DNA of 10,215 nt from Clostridiales bacterium (GCA_012512995.1 JAAZDA010000247.1:1-10215); one strand, 5' to 3'. Positions 1-6,689 are shown, counted from the stretch's first letter. Notes: generated from the sequence alone by a model not told the origin. Numbers and translations: made by a program.

Positions 1-312
1 AAAGTCTCCGGAATAGTGACAGATGAGGATATCAAATGTTTTGCCGAAGGAATGAGGATAGGCGAGGATATAGTGACGCTTCCGGCAAAACTTGAGGTGC
101 TGAGAACTTCATATGAGAGAACATCTGAAGTCTTCGTCACGATCCATGAGGGTAAATTCCACCAGATAAAGAAAATGTTCGAGGCGCGCGGCAAAGAGGT
201 GTTATATCTGAAACGTTTATCGATGGGGCCGCTCAGGCTCGATGATACACTTGCACCTGGTGAGTACAGGAAACTCAGCGATGAGGAAATAAGTGAATTG
301 AGGAAATGGTGA
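1..312 (+). CDS. rsuA: 16S rRNA pseudouridine synthase, RsuA/RluB/E/F family (C-terminal part, 5' end outside window)
   Basis: The reading frame is open from the first base (K-V-S-G-I-V-T...) and ends at TGA 310-312, so only the last 103 residues are present; the GTG at 16 is an internal valine, not a start. The visible part matches the C-terminal half of the RsuA family: the segment EGKFHQIKKMFEARGKEV followed by LKRLSMGPLRLD is the typical basic, RNA-facing strand-helix of these enzymes, and the tail LAPGEYRKLSDEEISEL is the usual end. The S4 domain and the catalytic aspartate lie upstream of the window. Family members isomerise a uridine of ribosomal RNA; RsuA proper modifies U516 of 16S rRNA. 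The exact paralogue (RsuA against RluB/E/F) cannot be decided from this fragment. No clear terminator follows; the next gene starts 69 bases downstream on the same strand. Confidence 0.88.
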   Translation, partial: KVSGIVTDEDIKCFAEGMRIGEDIVTLPAKLEVLRTSYERTSEVFVTIHEGKFHQIKKMFEARGKEVLYLKRLSMGPLRLDDTLAPGEYRKLSDEEISELRKW

Positions 313-317
313 GAAGG

Positions 318-340
318 TTGACAACATATGCAGATGCATA
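318..340 (+). promoter_or_regulatory. Possible -35 box with a 14-base dyad downstream, upstream of the four-cysteine protein gene
   Basis: A perfect TTGACA lies at 318-323, just after the pseudouridine synthase stop. It is followed by the dyad TATGCA-GA-TGCATA at 327-340. No convincing -10 hexamer sits at 16-18 bases spacing (341-346 reads AGCGGC), so a promoter is uncertain. The dyad could be an operator or a chance palindrome. Confidence 0.2.
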
Positions 341-380
341 AGCGGCACATTAGAAAACAGTTCAGAAAAAGGCGGTAAAT

Positions 381-839
381 ATGACACGTAAAGAAATGGC
401 AATGGATTATTTTACAAAAGGATATAATTGTTCGCAGTCGGTTGTGCTGGCATTTGCGGATCTCCTTCCGGTCGATGAGAAAACGCTTATGAAACTTTCG
501 TCATCTTTCGGAGGCGGTATGGGAAGACTTCGCGAGGTCTGCGGATCGGTCACGGGGATGTTCATGGTGGCAGGCATGCTTTATGGATATGATGGGCCTG
601 AGACCGGCCCTGCAAAGGCAGAGCATTACGCACTGATACAGGAACTGGCCGGGAAGTTCGAGGCGGAGAACGGCTCAATCGTGTGCCGCGAACTGCTGGG
701 GCTGAACAAACAGCATGACGATCCGCAGCCATCTGCCCGTACTGGCGAGTACTACAAAAAACGCCCATGTAAAGAGCTTGTCGGCATGTCGGCGGAGATA
801 CTGGACAATTACATAGCTGAGCATCCGACACAGGCGTAA
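381..839 (+). CDS. C_GCAxxG_C_C family putative redox-active protein
   Basis: This 152-residue soluble protein matches the C_GCAxxG_C_C family (putative redox-active/metal-binding proteins common in anaerobes). The family's spaced cysteines are all visible: C17 in GYNCSQSV, C54 in the signature CGSVTG (54-59), C102 in SIVCRELLG and C130 in KKRPCKELV. The glycine-rich FGGGMGRL (43-50) before the signature is also typical. The signature has serine where the consensus has alanine (CGS instead of CGA). There is no signal peptide or membrane segment, so it should be cytoplasmic. The start at 381 is supported by AAGGCGG eight to ten bases upstream. Biochemical function of the family is not established; cysteine-based redox chemistry or metal binding is an inference from the conserved cysteines. 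It may be co-transcribed with the upstream pseudouridine synthase gene, but nothing links them functionally. Confidence 0.88.
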   Translation: MTRKEMAMDYFTKGYNCSQSVVLAFADLLPVDEKTLMKLSSSFGGGMGRLREVCGSVTGMFMVAGMLYGYDGPETGPAKAEHYALIQELAGKFEAENGSIVCRELLGLNKQHDDPQPSARTGEYYKKRPCKELVGMSAEILDNYIAEHPTQA

Positions 840-871
840 TTCTGTTCCATAAGATGAAATGAATCTGAGAG

Positions 872-926
872 TATCACCCGGCAAAAAGGCAATTCCTGAT
901 TGACAATTCCTGTTTGTCGGGTGATA
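872..926. repeat. Long inverted repeat overlapping the ABC operon promoter
   Basis: The 14-base arm TATCACCCGGCAAA (872-885) is matched by TTTGTCGGGTGATA (913-926), with a single G-T style mismatch. The pairing continues inward: 887-889 with 909-911 and 891-894 with 905-908, leaving C890 bulged and a loop of about ten bases (895-904), for roughly 21 pairs in all. The interior also holds a direct repeat, CAATTCCTG at 890-898 and 904-912. No T-run follows on either strand, so it is a poor intrinsic terminator. It overlaps both promoter hexamers, so operator function is a reasonable inference. Confidence 0.6.
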
Positions 927-928
927 AT
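900..928 (+). promoter_or_regulatory. Sigma-A promoter of the ABC transporter operon
   Basis: A perfect -35 box TTGACA (900-905) is followed after exactly 17 bases by GATAAT (923-928), one mismatch from consensus. Transcription would start near 935, giving a leader of about 120 bases before the lipoprotein ATG at 1055. I found no T-box or other recognisable riboswitch in the leader, only short stems such as GCGT-CA-ACGC at 966-975 and GTGCT/AGCAC at 1003-1007 and 1023-1027. Confidence 0.7.
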
Positions 929-1054
929 GTGTGGAGCTGTTACTTTAGCGGCACAAAGCATTAAAGCGTCAACGCGATAAAATCAAACAGCGCGGCGCAT
1001 AAGTGCTGAACAGAAACGCCAGAGCACAAAACGCTCAGGCACGGGAGGAAAATT

Positions 1055-2134
1055 ATGAAAAATATTAAGAAGTATCTTGCAATCGGTATGTCAGCAGTAA
1101 TGATGATGAGCCTTGCGGCATGTGGAAGCACATCAACAGATGCGGCAACAGCGGCAACAAGCGCAGCAGCAGAGGCAACAGAGGCAGCGGCGGACACAGC
1201 AACATCTGCAGTAGCAGATGCAGCGGCAACATCATCCGCAGACGGCAAAACATACACAGTCGGCATTTGCCAGCTAGTACAGCACGTAGCTCTCGATGCA
1301 GCAACACAGGGCTTTATCGATGAGATCAACACTGAGCTCGGAGAAGGAACTGTAACATTTGACAGCCAGAACGCAGCCGGAGACTCAGCTACATGCACAA
1401 CTATTGTAAACGGTTTTGTATCAGAAGGCGTTGATCTGATCCTTGCCAATGCGACACCTTCATTGCAGGCGGCAGCTGCGGCAACAGCAGATATCCCGAT
1501 CCTCGGAACAGCTATAACAGAATACGGCACAGCACTTTCTCTTGATGATTTCAACGGAACAGTAGGTGGCAATATTTCAGGAACTTCCGATCTTGCACCT
1601 CTCGATCAGCAGGCTGCAATGTTCGCGGAGCTGCTCCCCAATGCAAAGAAGATCGGTATCCTTTATTGCTCAGCGGAAGCAAATTCAGTATATCAGTCAG
1701 AAGTAGTGAAGAAGGCACTTGAAGATGCCGGGGATACAGTAACAGTTTACACATTCTCGGATTCGAACGATGTAGCTTCAGTAACTCAGACGGCATGCAA
1801 CGAGAATGACGCACTTTACATTCCTACAGATAATACGGCAGCATCCTGCACGGAAGCTATCAATAACGTGGCAGATCCCGCTGGAATCCCTATCATCGCA
1901 GGAGAGGAAGGCGTCATGAGTGGCTGTGGTGTGGCAGCACTTACAATCGACTACTATGAACTCGGCAAAACAACGGGCGCAATGGCAGTCAAGATCCTTA
2001 CCGGGGCATCTGATATATCCACAATGCCTATCGAGTATTATCAGAATCCTGTAAAGGAATATGTTGAGGATCGCTGCACAAAGCTTGGCATCACAGTTCC
2101 TGATGGATATACAGCATATGTAGCGGAAGAGTGA
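1055..2134 (+). CDS. ABC transporter substrate-binding lipoprotein (ABC_sub_bind / TrpX-like family)
   Basis: This 359-residue protein starts with a lipoprotein signal peptide: basic MKNIKK, a hydrophobic core, and the lipobox LAAC with the lipidated cysteine at C23. Residues 24-64 are a low-complexity Ala/Thr/Ser linker that holds the protein away from the membrane. The binding domain begins near residue 66 (YTVGICQLVQHVALDAATQGF) and shows the hallmarks of the PF04392 binding proteins, including GFVSEGVDLILANATPS, the hinge-lobe region DIPILGTAITEYG, and the late AALTIDYYELGKTTGAMAVKIL. GGGAGG at 1043-1048 is the ribosome binding site. It is the first gene of a three-gene importer operon with the permease and ATPase downstream. 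Related systems import tryptophan or other small molecules, but the substrate here cannot be read from sequence. The linker's Ala-rich codons create long empty frames on the other strand that are not genes. Confidence 0.93.
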   Translation: MKNIKKYLAIGMSAVMMMSLAACGSTSTDAATAATSAAAEATEAAADTATSAVADAAATSSADGKTYTVGICQLVQHVALDAATQGFIDEINTELGEGTVTFDSQNAAGDSATCTTIVNGFVSEGVDLILANATPSLQAAAAATADIPILGTAITEYGTALSLDDFNGTVGGNISGTSDLAPLDQQAAMFAELLPNAKKIGILYCSAEANSVYQSEVVKKALEDAGDTVTVYTFSDSNDVASVTQTACNENDALYIPTDNTAASCTEAINNVADPAGIPIIAGEEGVMSGCGVAALTIDYYELGKTTGAMAVKILTGASDISTMPIEYYQNPVKEYVEDRCTKLGITVPDGYTAYVAEE

Positions 2135-2170
2135 TCGTCCGTATCTATAGTTCCTTGCAGTGATTTATTG

Positions 2171-2198
2171 ATGAGGGATGCCCTGCGGCATCCCTCAT
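2171..2198 (+). terminator. Strong hairpin between binding-protein and permease genes (partial terminator or mRNA stabiliser)
   Basis: ATGAGGGATGCC (2171-2182) and GGCATCCCTCAT (2187-2198) form a perfect 12-bp stem with a CTGC loop, 37 bases after the lipoprotein stop. Only a short T-run follows (ATTTC), so full termination is unlikely. In binding-protein operons such hairpins often give excess binding-protein message over the permease genes; here that is an inference. Confidence 0.6.
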
Positions 2199-2211
2199 TT
2201 CGGCGGAAACG

Positions 2212-2220
2212 TGTTACAAT
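2212..2220 (+). promoter_or_regulatory. Possible extended -10 promoter for permease and ATPase
   Basis: TGTTACAAT at 2212-2220 fits the extended -10 pattern TGnTAnAAT and lies just downstream of the hairpin. There is no good -35 hexamer (the expected place falls inside the hairpin's right arm). Transcription would start near 2227, about 50 bases before the permease ATG. Confidence 0.35.
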
Positions 2221-2277
2221 ATAACCCGTGTTGTTCAATAAAACCGCAAAAAAATATTTAAGCATGGAGGAAATAAA

Positions 2278-3246
2278 ATGGGCGGAATTGCTGAATACTT
2301 CGCATCGCTGAACCCGGCGAACCTGCTGGGCAGTATGCCTGCAGGCATAGCGCAGGGACTTATCTGGGGAGTGATGGCACTCGGTGTGTATATAACATTC
2401 CGATTGCTTGATATCGCCGATCTGTCTGTCGACGGTACATTTACGACCGGAGGCGCCGTGACAGTTATGCTGATACTCGCAGGCTGGAATCCGTGGCTGG
2501 CGATGCTGATGGCCTTCATAGCAGGTCTTGCAGCGGGGGCTGTCACCGGTCTTCTCAATACAAAACTCGGAATACCGGCTATCCTCGCAGGTATTCTTAC
2601 ACAGTTCGGCCTGTATTCTATAAACCTTGCGATAATGGGAATGAAAGCCAATCAGGCGGTCAGTGTAGATAAGTTTTCACTTGCCATCACATCGCGCAGC
2701 GTTCCCATTGCAATATTAATGGGGCTTGTAATTGCAATCGCAGTCATAGGAATCCTTTACTGGTACTTCGGTACTGAGAGCGGATCGGCCATGCGGGCAA
2801 CAGGTTGTAACCCCACAATGAGTAAAGCACAGGGTATCAATATCAACAACATGAAGATCCTGGGCCTTGCACTTTCAAACGGAATAGTAGCATTTGCAGG
2901 TGGTCTCATGGCACAGTTCCAGGGCTTTGCAGACATAAACATGGGGCGTGGCTCGATCGTCATCGGCCTTGCAGCTGTTATTATCGGAGAAGTAATAGGA
3001 GAGGCAATACTTGGAAAACATCTGAATTTTGCAGGGAGACTGGCGTTTGTAACTTTTGGCGGAGTTATATATTATCTGGTGGTTGTCTTCGTTCTCTGGA
3101 TGAAGCTCAATTCCAACTTCCTTAAGCTCCTCACTGCAGTCGTTGTTGCTGTGTTCCTGGCTGTGCCATATCTTAGAGCAAACGCCAGGACTTCCTTCAA
3201 GAAGGCCGGCAGGAATGCCGCAGCCGTCGGAAAGGAGGCCAGATAA
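2278..3246 (+). CDS. ABC transporter permease (LivH-like, BPD_transp_2 family)
   Basis: This 322-residue polytopic membrane protein has roughly eight to nine hydrophobic segments. It belongs to the branched-chain amino acid/ribose-type permease family that partners PF04392 binding proteins. Supporting motifs are the early ADLSVDGTFTTGGA (47-60), the cytoplasmic loop TESGSAMRATGCNP (166-179), which is the usual ATPase-coupling region, and the following ILGLALSNGIVAFAGGLMAQFQG. GGAGG at 2266-2270 with a seven-base spacer supports the ATG at 2278. The C-terminus is a basic cytoplasmic tail. The TAA stop overlaps the ATPase start by one base (TAATG), which implies translational coupling. The single permease gene probably forms a homodimer in the membrane, as usual for this family. 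Confidence 0.92.
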   Translation: MGGIAEYFASLNPANLLGSMPAGIAQGLIWGVMALGVYITFRLLDIADLSVDGTFTTGGAVTVMLILAGWNPWLAMLMAFIAGLAAGAVTGLLNTKLGIPAILAGILTQFGLYSINLAIMGMKANQAVSVDKFSLAITSRSVPIAILMGLVIAIAVIGILYWYFGTESGSAMRATGCNPTMSKAQGININNMKILGLALSNGIVAFAGGLMAQFQGFADINMGRGSIVIGLAAVIIGEVIGEAILGKHLNFAGRLAFVTFGGVIYYLVVVFVLWMKLNSNFLKLLTAVVVAVFLAVPYLRANARTSFKKAGRNAAAVGKEAR

Positions 3247-4049
3247 TGAACAACATGCTAGAGATCAAAAATATTTACAAAACATTCAACCCGGGAACTA
3301 TAAATGAGAAGGTCGCACTTGTAGATGTAAGCCTGACACTCAAAGAGGGCGATTTTGTAACAGTCATTGGTGGAAATGGCGCCGGAAAATCAACAATGCT
3401 CAATGCGGTCGCAGGTGTGTGGCCAATAGATACCGGTTCGATAGTCATCGGAGGTACAGATGTCACAGGCCTTCCTGACTACAGCAGAGCATACCTTATT
3501 GGACGTGTTTTTCAGGATCCCATGACAGGAACTGCTGCCACAATGCAGATCGATGAGAATATGGCGCTAGCGGCCAGACGCGGCAAGAGGCGTGGCCTTG
3601 GATGGGGCGTGACCGGTAAGGAAAGAGATGAATACCGGGAGAAGCTCAAGATCCTCGAACTGGGACTTGAAGACAGGCTGACTGCCAAGGTGGGACTGCT
3701 GTCAGGCGGACAGAGGCAGGCACTGACACTGCTTATGGCGACACTTCAAAAGCCAAGGATCCTTCTGCTCGATGAACACACAGCGGCACTCGATCCAAAG
3801 ACCGCTGAAAAGGTTCTCAACGCGACAGAGAAGGTAGTGGGCAGGGATCATCTTACGACAATGATGATAACTCACAATATGAAGGACGCTATCCAGCATG
3901 GTAACAGGCTTATCATGATGAATGAAGGCAGGATCGTGCTTGATATTTCCGGCGAAGAGAAGAAGAAACTGACAGTTGAGGATCTGCTCCACAAGTTCAG
4001 TGTTGCGACTGAAGAAGAGTTTTCAAACGACCAGGCACTGCTTGGCTGA
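3246..4049 (+). CDS. ABC transporter ATP-binding protein of the same importer
   Basis: This 267-residue cytoplasmic ATPase powers the importer encoded just upstream. All nucleotide-binding motifs are intact: Walker A GGNGAGKST (42-50), Q-loop glutamine Q90 in RVFQDP, signature LSGGQ (152-156), Walker B ILLLDEH (172-178) with catalytic E177, D-loop ALD (181-183) and switch histidine H210 in MITHNM. The wording LLDEHTAALDPK is characteristic of the ATPases paired with PF04392 binding proteins. A near-perfect ribosome binding site, AAAGGAGG (3231-3238), lies inside the end of the permease gene, seven bases before the ATG. The C-terminal residues after about 230 form a short helical tail. The gene ends at 4049 and converges with the EamA gene; no clear intrinsic terminator is visible in the 82 bases between them, only a 5-bp stem (4077-4081 with 4090-4094). 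Confidence 0.94.
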   Translation: MNNMLEIKNIYKTFNPGTINEKVALVDVSLTLKEGDFVTVIGGNGAGKSTMLNAVAGVWPIDTGSIVIGGTDVTGLPDYSRAYLIGRVFQDPMTGTAATMQIDENMALAARRGKRRGLGWGVTGKERDEYREKLKILELGLEDRLTAKVGLLSGGQRQALTLLMATLQKPRILLLDEHTAALDPKTAEKVLNATEKVVGRDHLTTMMITHNMKDAIQHGNRLIMMNEGRIVLDISGEEKKKLTVEDLLHKFSVATEEEFSNDQALLG

Positions 4050-4131
4050 TTTCAAAACGCAGAATTATAATGATATCAGTTAGTCTGAAAACTGCTAATC
4101 TGTAATCGGGATAAACCGGTGAGATAAAGTT

Positions 4132-4899
4132 TCAATTCCTCGAAATTAAAGTGATCATCGCGAATATGCAGGCAAAACCCATGGCATCCCAGAATGTAAA
4201 AGTGTTGCCGATCACAACGACAAAAGCTATTCCGAAGACTCCGGTGGCCGTGGGAATGTAACCGTAGTTCCAGGGCCTGAAGAACAGAGCAAGGAGACAG
4301 CCTCCCATAAGGAATGCCCATGCCTGGAGAACAGTTATAGGATAGCGGTTCACAATGGGCTCCATGTTGTAGACCGTGACTCCACAGGCACATATAACAC
4401 CCGTAATGATTGCTGATATTGGCACAGCCATGTGCTGCATATCGCCGTGAGTCGTGATGAGAATGACCCCGGCGAGTGCAAGGACAATGCTGACGATCTC
4501 AATCATGCCGGGTTTTCTTTTTGCGATAAAACAAGTGACAATAAGGATCATCACAGGAGACAGATCCTGCATTATGGTACCGATACCGGCACTTGAAAGC
4601 TGTATGGTAAGAAAGTAGGTGAACTGACAGAAACTGACACCGAGAATGCCATATATAAGCAAATGTATGCGGTCAGAACTTGTTTTCCATGGACGGAAGA
4701 ATTCGCCTTTGTAGCGGAAAAGGCAGTACACTGCCAGAATCACGCCTGCGAGACCGAGTCTTATGGGAACCAGCCATCGGCTGTCCATCCCCTCGTTCTG
4801 AAAAAGATATTGTCCCATTGAACCGGAAGTCCCCCAGCATGCTCCGCCAAGCAATGTCAGGAATGCGCCGAGAACTTTATTCTTTGTATCTGAAGTCAT
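4132..4899 (-). CDS. EamA/DMT-family transporter, apparently with an internal in-frame deletion
   Basis: This 255-residue membrane protein belongs to the drug/metabolite transporter superfamily. The first EamA repeat is complete, from GGACWGTSGSMGQYLF (18-33) to about residue 150. The second begins near 160. Normal members are about 290-300 residues with ten membrane helices. Aligning the two internal repeats shows the loss: in repeat 1, 47 residues separate YGILGV (83) from PGMIEIVSIVLALAG (130), while in repeat 2 only about 12 separate FGIAFV (222) from FTFWDAMGFACIFAM (234). About 36 residues are therefore missing near residues 231-234 (around 4198-4209). This is the part normally carrying helix 9 and the motif resembling IGPxxASL. 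The frame is kept. The start overlaps the upstream glycosyltransferase stop (ATGA), so translation is coupled; the ribosome binding site is weak. Substrate unknown; function is doubtful if the deletion is real. Confidence 0.82.
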   Translation of the reverse strand: MTSDTKNKVLGAFLTLLGGACWGTSGSMGQYLFQNEGMDSRWLVPIRLGLAGVILAVYCLFRYKGEFFRPWKTSSDRIHLLIYGILGVSFCQFTYFLTIQLSSAGIGTIMQDLSPVMILIVTCFIAKRKPGMIEIVSIVLALAGVILITTHGDMQHMAVPISAIITGVICACGVTVYNMEPIVNRYPITVLQAWAFLMGGCLLALFFRPWNYGYIPTATGVFGIAFVVVIGNTFTFWDAMGFACIFAMITLISRN

Positions 4900-6167
4900 T
4901 TCTTTTTTGCCACCATCTTATTTTTAGTTACGATCATTATCGTGAAAAGAAGCCAGCCTGCGAAATAAAACAATGCTACATAAAACCAGAAGGATTCGTC
5001 TGCATAATAGCCGAAGCCGTACAGGTAGTAGCAGTAATGCAACAGACTTCCGGTCACGGCTATCACAGCAAAAGGAATCATTATCGGTTCGCAGCAGGCA
5101 AGAAGACATAGCAGAAGGTCTGGAAGGTAGCCGTATCTTTCATGCATGGCAGGGAGAAAGAGAACGACTGTCCATGTTGTCCATGCTGCTATGGTAAGCA
5201 GGGTGTGTCTGTCAGTCAGAATGAGTTTTTCCGGGGACTTCTTCAGAATTGTGTGAACGCAAAGAAACAGTCCGATTGCAAGAACAGAGAATGTCACCGC
5301 AAGTGCCGGAACATGGTAAACATCATACAGGTCGTAGCTGCCGAAAAGCTGCCAGAAACTCGGGAAATTCATGTACATATAATGATATGTGTCTGATTGC
5401 TCAGTATATATTGTTATGGGATCGAGGAGACTCCTGCCACAGAGAAATCCAGGCACGGACAGAATATACAGGATCGCAGGCAGCCACAGGATGTTGAGGA
5501 GACTAAAGGGAGCAAAACCAGTGGCTTTCGTGACTTTCTGCGACGAGCCTGTTTTTTTATGTTGACAGGTGAATTTACCTGCGGCCGAAAGCCGCATGAA
5601 CCATTCGTAACCATAGAACGGAAGAATGAACACCGCCTGGAGCTTGAAGGCAAATGCAAAGCCCAGCATTATGAATGCGGGACGGAAACGATCCTCTGAG
5701 AAATACGCAAGTGACCAGATAATGAAAGCTGTGAAGATAGAATCGCACTGTCCCCACATGGAAGAATTCATTATGACTGTGGGAAGGAAAAGAGCGACGG
5801 CGTATGCGGCGCAGGATCTGACCTGAGATCTTGTTGTATTGTATACAAGCCTGAAACATCCGGCGGCCATCACAAAATCGAATACGCAGCTAAGTGCTTT
5901 GTAAGAATACAGAGGATTGACCGGCAGCTTTGTGAAGAGCCAGATCATGACCTGATAGGGGATGCCGTAGTTGCCGACAGGTGTGCTGATGCCCTGCGCG
6001 CCGGGGAGAGAAGATATCTTATTGAACCATGGCAGCAGGAACACTTCATAATCACGCGCTATATGATTGAAATTCACAAGGCGCAGCACCAGAGCGAGTG
6101 CGGAGCAAACCGCGATAAAAGCGATATATTTTGATGATAATTTTGTTGTTTTGCTGGAATTAGTCAT
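4896..6167 (-). CDS. GT-C-type integral membrane glycosyltransferase (Gpi18-like/GT87-like mannosyltransferase)
   Basis: This 423-residue polytopic membrane protein has about nine to ten hydrophobic segments. It matches bacterial Gpi18-like/GT-C mannosyltransferases: an N-terminal helix followed by an acidic residue in the first outer loop (D39 in ARDYEVFLLPWF, the usual position of the GT-C catalytic aspartate), then GNYGIPYQVMIWLF, the conserved NSSMWGQCDSIFTAF (134-148), and FAFKLQAVFILPF. Such enzymes use a polyprenyl-phosphate sugar to glycosylate extracytoplasmic acceptors; donor and acceptor here are unknown. A basic loop near residues 195-215 and a lysine-rich C-terminus (MVAKKK) face the cytoplasm. 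An in-frame TGA sits five codons upstream of the ATG, so no earlier start exists. No ribosome binding site is visible, and a -10 box lies so close that the message may start on the ATG itself. It is coupled by a four-base overlap to the EamA gene. Confidence 0.8.
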   Translation of the reverse strand: MTNSSKTTKLSSKYIAFIAVCSALALVLRLVNFNHIARDYEVFLLPWFNKISSLPGAQGISTPVGNYGIPYQVMIWLFTKLPVNPLYSYKALSCVFDFVMAAGCFRLVYNTTRSQVRSCAAYAVALFLPTVIMNSSMWGQCDSIFTAFIIWSLAYFSEDRFRPAFIMLGFAFAFKLQAVFILPFYGYEWFMRLSAAGKFTCQHKKTGSSQKVTKATGFAPFSLLNILWLPAILYILSVPGFLCGRSLLDPITIYTEQSDTYHYMYMNFPSFWQLFGSYDLYDVYHVPALAVTFSVLAIGLFLCVHTILKKSPEKLILTDRHTLLTIAAWTTWTVVLFLPAMHERYGYLPDLLLCLLACCEPIMIPFAVIAVTGSLLHYCYYLYGFGYYADESFWFYVALFYFAGWLLFTIMIVTKNKMVAKKK

Positions 6168-6173
6168 GCCGCT

Positions 6174-6182
6174 ATTGTATCA
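6174..6182 (-). promoter_or_regulatory. Extended -10 promoter giving a probably leaderless glycosyltransferase message
   Basis: On the minus strand, TGATACAAT reads from 6182 to 6174 and fits the extended -10 pattern. With the last T at -7, position +1 falls on 6167, the A of the ATG. The -35 place (6202-6197, CTTATG) is weak. An overlapping TATGAT (6184-6179) would place the start a few bases earlier. Either way there is no room for a ribosome binding site. Confidence 0.4.
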
Positions 6183-6278
6183 TAGAATCGCCGGAGCATA
6201 AGAGGAAAGCGAAGCAATTCATATTTATGGAAAACACATGAAAATATTGACCGGCTTATAAAGAAAGGATTGAAAAAA

Positions 6279-6683
6279 ATGAAAAAATTTCTTGATGAAT
6301 TCAAAGAATTTGCACTTAAAGGAAATGTTCTGGACATGGCAGTAGGCGTAATTATAGGCGGTGCTTTTCAGAGCATAATCACATCGCTTATCGACAATAT
6401 AATCAACCCGCTCCTGGGACTTTTCTTCCAGACGGATTTCAGCGGTGTCGTGATAAACCTTACTGATTCAGTGAGTATAGGAATCGGCTCGTTTATTTCT
6501 GCAGTTATCAATTTCATTCTTATGGCACTGGTGATGTTCCTGCTCATCAAAGGCATAAACAAAGTCAGGGAACTTGAGCACAAGAATGAAAAAGCAGCTC
6601 CTGAGGCGCCGAAAGCTCCGACGACAGAGGAACTGCTCACTCAGATACTCAGTGAAATGAAAAAGGACAGGGAAACTAAGTAA
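6279..6683 (+). CDS. mscL: Large-conductance mechanosensitive channel MscL
   Basis: This 134-residue protein is a typical MscL, the pentameric inner-membrane channel that opens under membrane tension to release solutes on osmotic downshock. The N-terminal amphipathic helix (KKFLDEFKEFALKGN) leads into TM1 (about 15-43, with NVLDMAVGVIIGGAF and the pore-lining glycine/alanine pattern). A short periplasmic loop (about 50-68), TM2 (about 70-92, ending FLLIKGINK) and an Ala/Pro-rich linker follow, then the C-terminal bundle helix TTEELLTQILSEMKK (115-129). I chose the ATG at 6279 over an in-frame TTG at 6270: the ribosome binding site AGAAAGGA (6262-6269) directly abuts the TTG but stands nine bases from the ATG, and MKKFLDEF matches the usual N-terminus. 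The gene converges with the galactokinase gene, whose stop codon lies only six bases away. Confidence 0.97.
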   Translation: MKKFLDEFKEFALKGNVLDMAVGVIIGGAFQSIITSLIDNIINPLLGLFFQTDFSGVVINLTDSVSIGIGSFISAVINFILMALVMFLLIKGINKVRELEHKNEKAAPEAPKAPTTEELLTQILSEMKKDRETK

Positions 6684-6689
6684 AGAACT

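Noticed and set aside
872..926. Intrinsic terminator of the four-cysteine protein gene
   Set aside because: The hairpin is long enough but no T-run follows it on either strand, and it contains a near-consensus promoter.
840..1054. T-box or riboswitch in the ABC operon leader
   Set aside because: No T-box core sequence, specifier stem or other known aptamer pattern could be seen; only short unrelated stems.
961..1572. Long 203-residue open frame on the minus strand opposite the binding lipoprotein
   Set aside because: It is a by-product of the Ala/Thr-rich (GCA/ACA) linker and codon bias of the real gene. It has no ribosome binding site and an Ala/Val/Ser composition without domains.
4680..5111. 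143-residue plus-strand open frame across the EamA/glycosyltransferase junction
   Set aside because: It is antisense to two well-supported genes and has no recognisable domain or start signal.
6270..6278. TTG start for mscL
   Set aside because: The ribosome binding site directly abuts it, leaving no spacer; the ATG at 6279 has proper spacing and gives the usual N-terminus.
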